Shown here piece after piece: positions 1 through 8,610 of a stretch of DNA of 64,000 nt. This stretch comes from Nonomuraea sp. NBC_00507 (lineage in GTDB: Bacteria > Actinomycetota > Actinomycetes > Streptosporangiales > Streptosporangiaceae). How positions within the stretch are numbered: the stretch's first letter is position 1; every line of letters starts with the position of its first letter. A program made the position numbers and the translations under genes. The stretch covers positions 7,874,001 through 7,938,000 of the forward strand of contig NZ_CP107853.1 in NCBI RefSeq assembly GCF_036013525.1, given 5' to 3'. The notes below the pieces were generated by a model. That model did no database searches. It saw only the letters and a list, made by a program, of their open reading frames with translations, and had not been told where the DNA came from.

Positions 1-134
1 GCCGTTCCCGCGTCGCGGTCCCAGGTGAAGCGCACGGCCACGACGTGCAGGGACCCGTCGGGCCGCAGGGTCGTCAGCGTGGCCACCCGGGGCTCGGCCA
101 GAAAGGACTCCACCGAGCCGGCCAGGCTGCTCAT
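1..134 (-). CDS. PPOX-family flavin/F420-binding oxidoreductase (N-terminal part, cut by window edge)
   Basis: Only the first 44 residues lie inside the window. The protein opens MSSLAGSVESFLAEPRVATL and continues with RPDGSLHVVAVRFTWD, the first helix and strand of the split-barrel pyridoxamine-phosphate-oxidase-like fold; in actinomycetes such proteins commonly bind FMN or F420. The ATG at 134 is chosen because it keeps this frame open. An identical-looking ATG at 160, in a duplicated copy of the start region, runs into a stop after nine codons. Substrate cannot be told from this fragment. Confidence 0.7.
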   Translation of the reverse strand, partial: MSSLAGSVESFLAEPRVATLTTLRPDGSLHVVAVRFTWDRDAGT

Positions 135-167
135 GGTGAGGGCTCCGTCGGGCTGCTCATGGTGAGG
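125..167. repeat. 17-bp direct repeat duplicating a gene start
   Basis: The 17 bases GGCTGCTCATGGTGAGG occur at 125-141 and again at 151-167, a 26-bp period. Each copy carries the ATG and first codons of the minus-strand PPOX gene; only the copy nearer the gene is in frame. Confidence 0.8.
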
Positions 168-183
168 ACTCGAGGCGGGGCGG

Positions 184-999
184 TCATCGGAAGGCGGCGA
201 CGTTGCGGGCGGCCCAGTCGGCGAAGGCACGCGGCACACGGCCCAGGATCCGCTCCACGTCCGGGCTGACCTGCTGCTCTTCAACGGTCGGCGTGCCCAG
301 GATGGCAAGGGTGCCCTCGACGACCGGCTCCGGCATGACCCGCAGCATCTGCTCGCGTGCCTCCTCCCGGCTCTGCTCCACGAACCGCACCTCCTCACCC
401 AGCGCCGCCCCGATCGCCGCGGCACGTTCGCGCGGGCTCACCGCTTGCGGCCCGGTGAGCGTGTACGTACGTCCCGCGTGCCCGCCCTCCCGCAGCACCA
501 CGGCCGCGACCTCCGCGATGTCGCCCGGGTCGACGGTCGGCAGCGCGACGTCGCCGAACGGCGCGGCCGCCGTACGGTGGGCGCGGATCGGCTCGGCCCA
601 CGCCAGAGCGTTGGAGTCGAAACCGCCCGGCCGCAGGATCGTCCACTCCAGCCCCGACCCGCGAACAGCCTCCTCGAAGGCCACGGGGTGGCCGTACGCC
701 TCCGGCCGGGTCCCGGCGCCCTGCGACGAGAGCAGGACCACCCGCCGGACCCCGCCGGCCGCGGCGGCCTCCAGGACGGCCTGCGGTTCCTGCCCGGCGA
801 CGAGCAGGAACAACGCGTCGGCGCCGTCGAAGGCGGCCTTCAACCCGGCCGGCTCGCCCAGGTCGCCCGCGCTGTGGCGGACACCCTCGGGAAGCGGCGC
901 GGGCCGCCGGGAGACCGCGGTCACCTGCTCGCCCGCGGCGGCGAGCAGCCGGACCAGCTCTCCACCGACCTTGCCCGTCGCACCCGTGACAACGATCAT
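184..999 (-). CDS. NAD(P)-binding NmrA/SDR-like protein
   Basis: A 271-residue atypical short-chain dehydrogenase of the NmrA/azoreductase-like type. The N-terminus MIVVTGATGKVGGELVRLL holds the TGxTGxxG dinucleotide motif, and VVLLSSQGAG plus WTILRPGGF follow the core strands of the family; the classical YxxxK pair is not obvious. The start at 999 is chosen over a longer frame from 1050 because GGAGGT sits just upstream of it and the dinucleotide motif then lies at the extreme N-terminus. The gene is divergent from a TetR regulator across a region with two matching palindromes, so it is very probably the repressor's target. The reaction is unknown; a quinone- or NAD(P)H-sensing role is possible. 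Confidence 0.85.
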   Translation of the reverse strand: MIVVTGATGKVGGELVRLLAAAGEQVTAVSRRPAPLPEGVRHSAGDLGEPAGLKAAFDGADALFLLVAGQEPQAVLEAAAAGGVRRVVLLSSQGAGTRPEAYGHPVAFEEAVRGSGLEWTILRPGGFDSNALAWAEPIRAHRTAAAPFGDVALPTVDPGDIAEVAAVVLREGGHAGRTYTLTGPQAVSPRERAAAIGAALGEEVRFVEQSREEAREQMLRVMPEPVVEGTLAILGTPTVEEQQVSPDVERILGRVPRAFADWAARNVAAFR

Positions 1000-1017
1000 C
1001 TCTCTACCTCCGCGAAG

Positions 1018-1096
1018 TAAGTTAGTTGGCTGACTTAGTCCCGAGACCATAGCGAGCGACCGGGGTGCTTGTCTATAGTGAGTCAGGTGACTAACT
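1018..1096. promoter_or_regulatory. Paired TetR operators between divergent genes
   Basis: Two related imperfect palindromes lie in the divergent promoter region: TAAGTTAG-TTGG-CTGACTTA at 1018-1037 and AGTCAG-GTGA-CTAACT at 1081-1096. Both fit AGTYAG-N4-CTRACT, and each is close to the reverse complement of the other. The second overlaps the start of the TetR gene, which suggests autorepression together with repression of the NmrA-like gene. The repeats are seen; TetR binding is inferred from position. Confidence 0.75.
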
Positions 1097-1653
1097 CAAC
1101 ACGGTCGGGGAAGCGCGACCGCCTGGCCGGCGCCGCCGTGCGGGTGCTGCACGAGCAGGGAGTCGAGAAGACGACCCTCGCCGACATCGCCCGTGCGGCC
1201 GACGTCCCGGTGGGCAACGTCTACTACTACTTCAAGACCAAGGACCAGCTCATCGAGGCCGCCATCGCCGCGCACGGCCACCACCTCGAATCGATGATCG
1301 CCACCTTGGAAAGACTCCCCACCCCGCAGGAGCGACTCAAGGCCCTCGTGCACGGCTGGGTCGAGCAGCGCGACCTCGCGGCCAAGTACGGCTGCCCCAC
1401 CGGCACCCTCGCCTCCGAGCTCGACAAACGCGACGACGGCCTCGACCGCGCGATCGCCAAGGTCATGGGAGAGCTGCTCGACTGGATGGAACGGCAGTTC
1501 GCCGCCATGGGGCGCAAGGACGCACGCGAGCTGGCGGTCGCCCTGATGGCGGCCTACCAGGGCATCTCCCTGCTGACCAACACCTTCCGCGACCCGGCCC
1601 TCATGGAGATGGAGGGCCGCCGCCTCGAACGCTGGATCGACTCCTTGGCCTGA
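1087..1653 (+). CDS. TetR/AcrR family repressor
   Basis: A 188-residue TetR regulator. The N-terminal helix-turn-helix spans about residues 10-55, with TTLADIARAADVPVGNVYYY followed by FKTKDQLIEAAIAAH. The C-terminal ligand domain resembles the YcdC/LfrR-like group, with CPTGTLASEL and AYQGISLLTNTFRDP. GTG 1087 is chosen (MTNSTRSGKRDRLAGA); GTG 1078 and TTG 1069 are in frame but lie inside or before the operator, and none has a good ribosome site, so a leaderless transcript is likely. It probably controls itself and the divergent NmrA-like gene. Confidence 0.85.
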   Translation: MTNSTRSGKRDRLAGAAVRVLHEQGVEKTTLADIARAADVPVGNVYYYFKTKDQLIEAAIAAHGHHLESMIATLERLPTPQERLKALVHGWVEQRDLAAKYGCPTGTLASELDKRDDGLDRAIAKVMGELLDWMERQFAAMGRKDARELAVALMAAYQGISLLTNTFRDPALMEMEGRRLERWIDSLA

Positions 1654-1769
1654 CCGCGCTTGCGCTGTGGGTGAAGACGTTCCGCCGTGGGCGATGAGGG
1701 GGTGCGACAGGCGCCGGCGGGCGGCATGGTGATCCCACAGATCGCTGACGGAGAGGTGGTGCGTGGACG

Positions 1770-2702
1770 ATGACCATCGCGCAGGTGCTGGGACCGGGGG
1801 AGTGGCTGGGCGCGGAGATCCGTGACAGCGACGCCTGGCGGGTCACGCTCGACGAGGGACATCGGCAGGAAGTGCTGGCCGCCGTACACGCGGCGCCGGG
1901 CGAGATCACCCGCGAGAGCTTCCCGCTGCCGACGCTCGGCCCCGTCCTGCGGGGCGCGCGCGAGGAGCTCGTGGACGGCCGCGGGTTCGTGCTGATCCAG
2001 GGGGTGCCGACCGAAGGAATGAGCGAGCGGCAGTGCGAGATCGCCGCGCTCGGCCTCGCGTGCCACGTCGGCGGCATCGTCCCGCAGGGCCCGGACCAAG
2101 CACCCCTCATGCACGTACGAGACACGGGCGCCGACCCGGTGCAGGCGCGGACCAGGAGCTACGAGCACAGCGGGAGGCTCGGCTACCACAGCGACCCCAC
2201 CGACATCGTGGCGCTCCTGTGCGTGCGGCCGGCCAAAGCCGGGGGCCTCAGCGCCATCGTCAGCTCCGTGGCGGTGCACAACGAGATGGTGCGGACCCGT
2301 CCGGGCCTGGCGGAGCTGCTCTACCTGCCGTGGTGGCACGACCGGCGCACCGGCGACGGCCCCGACAGCTTCTTCACCAAGCCGATCTGCGTTCCCCGCG
2401 CGGGCGGCCGGTTGTCCGTCTCGTACGGACCCGACTACCTGCGCTCGGCCCAGCGCGGCGCCCACGTGCCACCGTTCACCCACGCGCAGGAGGAGGCGAT
2501 GGACCTCCTCGACCGGCTGACCAACGACCCACGTTTCGCCCTCACCATGGATCTACGGGCCGGCGACATGCAGTTTCTCAACAACCATGTCGTCCTGCAC
2601 AGCCGCACGGCCTACGAGGACCACCCGGAGCCGGAGCGCCGCCGCCACCTGCTGCGCCTGTGGCTCACCATCGACGCGCCCCGGCTCGAGACGACGGCGT
2701 AG
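1770..2702 (+). CDS. TauD/TfdA-family Fe(II)/2-oxoglutarate dioxygenase
   Basis: A 310-residue non-haem iron dioxygenase. The iron-binding facial triad is visible as HSD in GYHSDPTDIV (about residues 138-140) and a distal histidine in VVLHSRTAYED (about 273); the 2-oxoglutarate arginine is in RRRHLLRLWLT. Sequence around MQFLNNHVVLHSR is typical of TauD-like enzymes. Family members hydroxylate small acids, sulfonates or amino-acid-derived substrates; the substrate here is unknown. The ATG has a GGAGAGG stretch upstream. It stands alone between the TetR gene and a convergent DUF418 gene. Confidence 0.9.
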   Translation: MTIAQVLGPGEWLGAEIRDSDAWRVTLDEGHRQEVLAAVHAAPGEITRESFPLPTLGPVLRGAREELVDGRGFVLIQGVPTEGMSERQCEIAALGLACHVGGIVPQGPDQAPLMHVRDTGADPVQARTRSYEHSGRLGYHSDPTDIVALLCVRPAKAGGLSAIVSSVAVHNEMVRTRPGLAELLYLPWWHDRRTGDGPDSFFTKPICVPRAGGRLSVSYGPDYLRSAQRGAHVPPFTHAQEEAMDLLDRLTNDPRFALTMDLRAGDMQFLNNHVVLHSRTAYEDHPEPERRRHLLRLWLTIDAPRLETTA

Positions 2703-2720
2703 TCGGTCCTGCCGCGCTCG

Positions 2721-3833
2721 TTAAGGGAGGTGCAGGAGCGGGCGGCGCCCCCAGGTGGCCCAGCGCCAGAGCCATTCGAGCGGTCCCTGCCGGTATCGCC
2801 GCAGCCAGAGCGTGGACCACAGCCACTGGACGGCGAGGATGCCGCCGGCGATCATCAGCACCGTCGTGGCGGGCCACTCCGCCGGCGGGCCGTCCATGAG
2901 ACGGGCCACCGCCCGGACGAGGAGCGTGGCGGTCAGGTAGTTGGTGAGCGCCATCCGTCCCAGCGGCGCGAAGGCGGCTTGCAGCACCGGCCGCAACGGG
3001 GTTCTGAGCAGGGCCGCCAGCCCGCAGAAGTACGCGCCTGCCAGCAGGAGCCCGGACACGGTGAACGAGAGAGTGTTGCCCGTGCTGATCTGCGCCCACA
3101 GGAAAGGCGCCGCCGCGGCTGCGAAGGCCAGGCACGACACGGCGGGGCCCCACGTGGCCCGCTCGATCCGGCCGATCACGCCGTACCTGGTCAGCGCCGA
3201 GCCGAGCAGGAACAGACCGGGCACCAGCGAGTAGTGCCCGCCCTGGACGATCAGCGACGTCGCGATCAGCGCGGCGGCCAGCCCGGCCACGGCCCAGCGC
3301 GGCAGCCAGGTCGACGGCAGCAGGACCACCAGTCCCACCAGGGCGTAGACGGTCAGGATGTCGCCCCACCACAGCAGGAACATGTGGGCCAGGCCGATGG
3401 CGAGCAGCACCAGGAGCCGGCGCAGCAGGAGCAGGCGGGGCCGGGGGACGCGCTGCCCGGCGGAGTCGAGCAGCAGCGAGAATCCGACGCCGAAGAGGAG
3501 GGAGAAGATCGGAAAGAAGCGCTGGTGGACGAGCATGCCCAGCCAGTCGCTCTTCCCGCCCGCCGGCGCGGCCGCCACGGCGGCGTTCCCGACGTTGGCG
3601 ATCGGCACGACGTTGGCGATCAGGACGCCGCACAGGGCGAACCCCCGGATGGCGTCGAGCGCGGCGATCCGCGGCCGCCCGGAAACCGGTCCGGGTGTGG
3701 GGTCCTCCGGGCGGCGTGGGTATCCGATGGCGCCCTGCGCAAGGCCGGGATGGCCCGCCTGGCCCTCGGCGTGAGTGGGATGGAGGGGAGGGCCGCCGGG
3801 GTGCGGTGGCGGGGGGAGGTCTTCTCGTGGCAT
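2721..3833 (-). CDS. DUF418 family membrane protein
   Basis: A 370-residue polytopic membrane protein. After a proline-rich cytoplasmic leader of about 55 residues comes the hallmark [20 protein letters not shown] of DUF418/acyltransferase-3-like proteins, then about eight to ten hydrophobic segments. The C-terminal DUF418 signature is visible as [18 protein letters not shown] followed by [18 protein letters not shown]. The function of the family is unknown; a transport or envelope-modification role is suspected. ATG 3833 is used, but the true start may lie closer to the conserved [10 protein letters not shown]. Confidence 0.85.
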   Translation of the reverse strand: MPREDLPPPPHPGGPPLHPTHAEGQAGHPGLAQGAIGYPRRPEDPTPGPVSGRPRIAALDAIRGFALCGVLIANVVPIANVGNAAVAAAPAGGKSDWLGMLVHQRFFPIFSLLFGVGFSLLLDSAGQRVPRPRLLLLRRLLVLLAIGLAHMFLLWWGDILTVYALVGLVVLLPSTWLPRWAVAGLAAALIATSLIVQGGHYSLVPGLFLLGSALTRYGVIGRIERATWGPAVSCLAFAAAAAPFLWAQISTGNTLSFTVSGLLLAGAYFCGLAALLRTPLRPVLQAAFAPLGRMALTNYLTATLLVRAVARLMDGPPAEWPATTVLMIAGGILAVQWLWSTLWLRRYRQGPLEWLWRWATWGRRPLLHLP

Positions 3834-3955
3834 GGGGCCTCATCCTGCGGATCCCGGCACCGCGGCGGTACGGGTCGAAAGCAGGGTTCCCGGCGGCCGA
3901 GACCATACTTTCGGCCGGTTCACCGGAAGGGCGGCGACCTCCTACCCTGATCGGC

Positions 3956-5092
3956 GTGATGGACCGGGATCAACTGCGCGTCCACCCAGACGGAGCCGTG
4001 CTCGGCGGCGTGTTCGCCGTGTTGCTGGCCTTCACCGCCTGCCGGATCGCGGACACCTGGGGCGGCGGCTACTGGCAGTTCGGCTGCGCCGCAGGGGCGG
4101 TGGTGTGCGGGCTGGCCTTGGTGCGCCGGCGCCGCAGGGCGTCGGCGGCGGCCGGCGGCCTGGCGGTCGCAACCGGCGCCATCTTGGTCTCCTGGTACGC
4201 CGATCTTCCCGCCGAGCCCGGCCCCGCCATGGCGCTCGCCCTGTCCGTGCTGGTCGGCTCGGCGGTCAGCACGCTGCCCGCCGTCGCGGCCGGCGCGATC
4301 GCGGCCGGAGGGCTCGCGGTGGCGGCCGGCAGCCTGCTCACCTCTGGCGTGCCCGCCTCCGCCCTGCCGCCCGTGACGATGCTCAACGCCGGCGGATGGA
4401 TCGCCGGAGTCACGATCGGCCTGTCCTCGCGGCTGCTGGCCGCCCGCAACCGGACCATCGCCGGCAACGTACGCCGCCACGAGCGCCTCCAGCTCGCCCG
4501 GGAGCTGCACGACGTTGTCGCCCACCACGTCACCGGCATCGTCCTGCAGGCCCAGGCCGCCCAGGTCCTCGCCCGCAAGCAGCCCGGACGCCTGGACAGC
4601 TCCCTGACCGGCATCGAAACCGCCGGTACCGATGCTCTGGCCGCCACGCGCCGCCTCGTCACGCTGCTGCGTGAGGCCGGCGACTCGCCCACGCCCCACT
4701 CCGAGGGCCTGGCCGACCTGGCCGCCCGGTTCGACGGCCCCGCCATACGCCTCCGGTTGCCCGAGGACGAGCCGGACTGGCCGCCCGAAGTGACCAGCAC
4801 CGTCTACCGCGTCGTCCAGGAGTCGCTGACCAACGTATCCCGCCACGCCTGGCAGGCCCGCTCCGTCCACGTCACGGTGGCCCGCAACGGCGACGCCGTC
4901 ACCGTCGAGGTCTCCGACGACGGCGCGCCGGTCCCGGCCAGGCACCAGAACCGCCGCGGCGCATACGGCCTGCTCGGCATGCGCGAACGCCTGGAGGCCC
5001 TGGGCGGCACGCTGCACGCAGGACCCCGCCCGGGCAACGGCTGGACCGTCCTGGCCACCCTGCCCCTGCCCGGCAGGCGGGAGCACCGATGA
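3956..5092 (+). CDS. NarL-type sensor histidine kinase
   Basis: A 378-residue membrane kinase of the HisKA_3 family. Five or six hydrophobic segments fill the first 170 residues. The phosphoacceptor motif is in QLARELHDVVAHHVTGIVLQ, and the ATPase domain shows VVQESLTNVSRHA (N box), VSDDGAP (G1) and GAYGLLGMRERLEALGG (G2). GTG 3956 is followed at once by ATG 3959; either could start translation. A longer reading upstream is rejected because it crosses the divergent promoter region. The stop overlaps the next gene as ATGA, so kinase and regulator are translated as a unit. The signal is unknown. Confidence 0.88.
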   Translation: MMDRDQLRVHPDGAVLGGVFAVLLAFTACRIADTWGGGYWQFGCAAGAVVCGLALVRRRRRASAAAGGLAVATGAILVSWYADLPAEPGPAMALALSVLVGSAVSTLPAVAAGAIAAGGLAVAAGSLLTSGVPASALPPVTMLNAGGWIAGVTIGLSSRLLAARNRTIAGNVRRHERLQLARELHDVVAHHVTGIVLQAQAAQVLARKQPGRLDSSLTGIETAGTDALAATRRLVTLLREAGDSPTPHSEGLADLAARFDGPAIRLRLPEDEPDWPPEVTSTVYRVVQESLTNVSRHAWQARSVHVTVARNGDAVTVEVSDDGAPVPARHQNRRGAYGLLGMRERLEALGGTLHAGPRPGNGWTVLATLPLPGRREHR

Positions 5093-5745
5093 CGATCAGC
5101 GTCCTGCTGGCCGACGACCAGGCCATGGTCCGCGCCAGCTTGCGTGTCATCCTGGAGGACCAGCCCGACATCAGCGTCGTCGCCGAGGCCGCCGACGGCG
5201 ACCAGGCCATCGCTCTGGCCCGGCGGCTGCGCCCCGACGTGTGCCTGGTGGACGTCCAGATGCCGCACACGGACGGCATCGAGGTCACCCGCGCCCTGGC
5301 CGGGCCCGGCGTGCCCGCGCCGCTGCGCGTGGTGGTGGTGACCACGTTCGACCTCGACGAGTACGTCTACGGCGCGCTCCGCGGCGGCGCGGTCGGCTTC
5401 GTGTTGAAGGACGCGGGCCCGGCCCTGCTCGTGGAGGCTGTGCGAGCGGCGAACGCCGGCGACGCGTTGATCTCGCCGTCGATCACGCTGCGGCTGCTGC
5501 GCCACGTGAGGGCAGGCGGGACGCCGCCCGCCCGCCGGCCCGCGCAGCCGCTGTCGGAGCGGGAGATCGAGGTGGTCCGGGCGATCGCCAGGGGCCGCAC
5601 CAACCAGGAGATCGCCGCCGAGCTGTTCATCTCGCTCAGCACCGTCAAAGGCCACGTCTCCGCCATCCAGCTCAAGCTCGGCGTACGCAACCGCGTCGGA
5701 ATCGCTTCCTGGGCGTGGGAGAGCCGCTTGATGGGCGACGGGTAA
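5089..5745 (+). CDS. NarL/LuxR-family response regulator
   Basis: A 218-residue regulator partnered with the overlapping upstream kinase. The receiver domain (residues 1-120) shows the acidic pair in LLADDQAMVRASLR, the phosphoacceptor aspartate in DVCLVDVQMPHTDG, and the conserved lysine in VGFVLKDAGP. The C-terminal LuxR helix-turn-helix reads LSEREIEVVRAIARGRTNQE and continues IAAELFISLSTVKGHVSAIQ. Target genes are unknown; the small secreted protein and SecDF just downstream are candidates by position. Confidence 0.9.
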   Translation: MTISVLLADDQAMVRASLRVILEDQPDISVVAEAADGDQAIALARRLRPDVCLVDVQMPHTDGIEVTRALAGPGVPAPLRVVVVTTFDLDEYVYGALRGGAVGFVLKDAGPALLVEAVRAANAGDALISPSITLRLLRHVRAGGTPPARRPAQPLSEREIEVVRAIARGRTNQEIAAELFISLSTVKGHVSAIQLKLGVRNRVGIASWAWESRLMGDG

Positions 5746-5812
5746 AACTCCACTCTCTCCTGCCGCCCCGGCGCGCTACGGTGAGGGCACACGGCGATCA
5801 GAGGAGGGGACG

Positions 5813-6163
5813 GTGCGGACCAGGCTGCCCGTCGCGTTGCTCCTCCTGCTGTCCTGGTTCCTGCCTGCGACCACCCCCGCCAAGCCGGCCCAGCAGCACG
5901 TCCCGGTCGCGCACGTGGTGGCGGCCTGGCGGGCGCAGGAGCAGCCGGGGCTCGGCCAGGAGCCGTATCGCCACACCACGATGCAGGTCCGGCACGGCCT
6001 GCTCGGCCTGGTGGGTCCGGCCGGACCCACCGTGCTCCCGTCAGGCCTGCCGTATCCGGCGTACGCGTGGGCCGCTGTCGTCGCGCGCTCAGGCACGGAC
6101 GCTCCGGCCGGCCGCCGGCCCGTTGCGGCGCCGGCGCGCGGGCCTCCCTCCACAGGGTTCTGA
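5813..6163 (+). CDS. Small secreted hypothetical protein
   Basis: A 116-residue protein I do not recognise. It has a clear signal peptide, RLPVALLLLLSWFLPATTPA, followed by a short polar proline-rich chain with no known domain. Third codon positions are strongly G/C and the GTG start has AGGAGGGG just upstream, which supports a real gene over the antisense frames. It lies 38 bp before the fused SecDF gene on the same strand, so the two may be co-transcribed. Confidence 0.55.
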   Translation: MRTRLPVALLLLLSWFLPATTPAKPAQQHVPVAHVVAAWRAQEQPGLGQEPYRHTTMQVRHGLLGLVGPAGPTVLPSGLPYPAYAWAAVVARSGTDAPAGRRPVAAPARGPPSTGF

Positions 6164-6201
6164 GATTCCCTTTTCTGCACATCTGAGCCTGTGGAGGCTT
6201 C

Positions 6202-8424
6202 ATGTACCGTGCGCCTGTTTGGCGTGCGGTGGCGGCGCTTGTCGTCATCGCGATCTCATTAGCTCTTGCTCTCACCACCGCTCCGCGCCTGGGCCTGGAC
6301 CTGCGCGGCGGCACCCAACTCGTGTTCGAGGCGAAGAACTCGCCGACCGTCAAGGCCGACGCGGCGGCCACCGACCGCGCACTCGACGTGCTCCGCCAGC
6401 GGGCGGACGCACTCGGCGTGGTCGATCCCACCCTGGTCCGCTCCGGCGAGAAGCGGATCATCGTCGAGCTGCCCGGCGTACTCGACCCGCGCCAGGCGGC
6501 CGAGGTGATCGGCCGGACCGCGCAGCTGGCTTTCCATCCTGTCCTCGGCGCCGGCGATCCTTCAGGGGTACGCGACGAGAACGGCGATCTGCTCACGCTC
6601 GGTCCCGCGGCCATCACCGGCGACGGCGTGGCCGATGCGGTCGAGCAGAGCGATCCCCAGCGTGGTCCCGGCTGGTGGGTGACCATCGATTTCCGCGACG
6701 CCAACGCCTGGCAGCGGCTGACCGGGGCGGCGGCGTGCGAGCCGCAGGGCGATCCCAAGCGCAGGATCGCCATCGTGCTCGACGCGGAGATCATCTCCTC
6801 GCCGCCGCTGGATCCGTCGATCCCGTGCCGTACCGGCATCCCGGGCGCCCGCGCGGACATCACCGGGTCGTTCACCCACGAGGAGGCCCGCGATCTGGCC
6901 GTGCTCATCAAGGGCGGGGCGCTGCCCGTCCCGCTGGCCCTGGTGGAGCAGCGTACGGTCGGACCGACGCTCGGCGCGGAGGCCATCGACGCCAGTGCCA
7001 AGGCGGCGGTGGCCGGGCTACTGGTGACCGCCGTGTTCATCGTGGCGGTCTACCGGGTGTCCGGGCTGCTCGCGGCGGTGGCGCTGGCCTGCTACGGGCT
7101 GATCTCGTACGCGGCGCTGGTGGCGATGGGGGCGACGTTCACGCTGCCGGGGCTGGCCGGGTTCGTGCTGGCGATCGGCATGGCCATCGACGCCAACGTG
7201 CTGGTTTTCGAGCGGGCCAGGGAGGAGCACGACTCCCGGCGCGGGCTGAGGCGGGCCTTGGACCTGGGGTTCAAGAACGCGTGGAGCGCGATCGCCGACT
7301 CCAACGTCACCACCCTGATCGCGGCCGGGCTGCTGTTCTGGCTGGCCTCGGGACCGGTCAAGGGCTTCGGCGTGACGCTGGCGATCGGCGTGCTCGCCTC
7401 GCTGATCTCCGCCATGCTGATCACCCGTGTGCTCGTCCAGGGTGTCATCGGCAGGATCGGGCCGCGCGCGTCCGGGCTGGCCGCGCAGGGCGTGGTCAGG
7501 ACCTGGCTGGCGCGCAGGAAGCCGCGGCTCATGGCCGCCAGGAGGGTGTGGCTGGCGATCGCCGGCGGGCTGGCGGTGGTGGCCGTGGCCGGGTTGCTGG
7601 TTCGCGGGCTGAACGTCGGCGTGGAGTTCACCGGCGGGCGGCTCGTGGAGTTCGCCACGTCCAAGCCGGTCCCCGCAGACGTCGCCGGGCAGGCGGTGAC
7701 GCGGGCCGGGGTCACCTCGGCGGTGGTGCAGTCCACGGACGACGGTGTCACGGTACGGGCGGCGCGGCTCGGGCTGGAGGAGGCGGCCCGGATCGAGCAC
7801 GCGCTGGAGCCGCACGGCGGCGAGGTGAGCAAGACGCGCGAGGAGTTCATCGGGCCCAGCCTGGGCGAGGAGCTGCGGCGTAACGCCCTCGTCGCGCTCG
7901 GGGTGGCCGTGGCCATGCAGCTGGTGTATCTGGCGGTCCGGTTCCGGTGGACGTTCGGGGCGGCGGCGGTGCTGGCACTGCTGGTGGACGTGACCGTCGT
8001 GGTCGGGTTGTTCGCATGGCTGGGCAAGCCGATCGACGGGATCTTCGTGGCGGCGATGCTGACGATTGTCGGGTATTCGGTCAACGACAAGGTCGTGGTG
8101 TTCGACCGGGTGCGGGAGTTGTGGACCTCCCAGCGGGGGTTGGTGGCGGCGGTCGACGGGGCGATCGTGCAGACGTTGCCGCGGACGGTCAACACCGGGC
8201 TGGGCGCGTTGTTCATCCTGATGGCGTTGATGGTCTTCGGCGGGGACTCGCTGCGGGACTTCGCCATGTCGCTGGTGGCCGGGATCGTCATGGGGACGCT
8301 GTCGTCGGCGTTCGTGGCCGGTCCGGCGGCCGTCGTGCTGGCCCGGTTCGACCGCCGTCCACCCGCTCCGCCGGCCAGGCGCACCGCGCCACGCGACCGT
8401 ACGGGCACCGGGGCGGTGGTCTGA
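6202..8424 (+). CDS. secDF: Fused SecD-SecF protein translocase subunit
   Basis: A 740-residue fusion. The SecD half (about 1-430) begins with one membrane helix and RLGLDLRGGTQLVFEA, has the P1 periplasmic domain, and continues into helices with LAIGMAIDANVLVFERAREE. The SecF half (about 445-725) repeats the layout with LNVGVEFTGGRLVEF and IVGYSVNDKVVVFDRVRELW. SecDF uses the proton gradient to help pull exported proteins through SecYEG. The usual actinobacterial secD-secF pair is separate and sits near yajC and ruvB; here the two are one chain among unrelated genes, so this looks like an additional paralogue. GGAGG precedes the ATG. Confidence 0.9.
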   Translation: MYRAPVWRAVAALVVIAISLALALTTAPRLGLDLRGGTQLVFEAKNSPTVKADAAATDRALDVLRQRADALGVVDPTLVRSGEKRIIVELPGVLDPRQAAEVIGRTAQLAFHPVLGAGDPSGVRDENGDLLTLGPAAITGDGVADAVEQSDPQRGPGWWVTIDFRDANAWQRLTGAAACEPQGDPKRRIAIVLDAEIISSPPLDPSIPCRTGIPGARADITGSFTHEEARDLAVLIKGGALPVPLALVEQRTVGPTLGAEAIDASAKAAVAGLLVTAVFIVAVYRVSGLLAAVALACYGLISYAALVAMGATFTLPGLAGFVLAIGMAIDANVLVFERAREEHDSRRGLRRALDLGFKNAWSAIADSNVTTLIAAGLLFWLASGPVKGFGVTLAIGVLASLISAMLITRVLVQGVIGRIGPRASGLAAQGVVRTWLARRKPRLMAARRVWLAIAGGLAVVAVAGLLVRGLNVGVEFTGGRLVEFATSKPVPADVAGQAVTRAGVTSAVVQSTDDGVTVRAARLGLEEAARIEHALEPHGGEVSKTREEFIGPSLGEELRRNALVALGVAVAMQLVYLAVRFRWTFGAAAVLALLVDVTVVVGLFAWLGKPIDGIFVAAMLTIVGYSVNDKVVVFDRVRELWTSQRGLVAAVDGAIVQTLPRTVNTGLGALFILMALMVFGGDSLRDFAMSLVAGIVMGTLSSAFVAGPAAVVLARFDRRPPAPPARRTAPRDRTGTGAVV

Positions 8425-8610
8425 TCCACGGGGCATAGCGCGTCGCCCACCCTTGGGCCCTGGCCGCGCTGTGTGTGCCACCTTCCGTGCCCCCGCCCGC
8501 GCCTCCTGAGGAGTCGCGGAGCAGGGGCGCGGGGGGTTGGCCGAGGCTGGCGCGCCGGCGGACGCCTGCCGCGGGTCGGGCAGCGCGACGATCCGGGCCG
8601 GAGTTCTCCT
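8425..8610. other. Convergent intergenic region
   Basis: This gap separates secDF from the converging lyase gene. It contains a CTCC-TGA-GGAG hairpin flanked by C-rich and G-rich arms that could pair further with bulges. It may act as a bidirectional terminator, but there is no T tract. Confidence 0.35.

Noticed and set aside
5241..7883. An 880-codon open frame crossing the response regulator and secDF
   Set aside because: It overlaps two clearly conserved genes in another frame and has an arginine-rich, non-protein-like composition.
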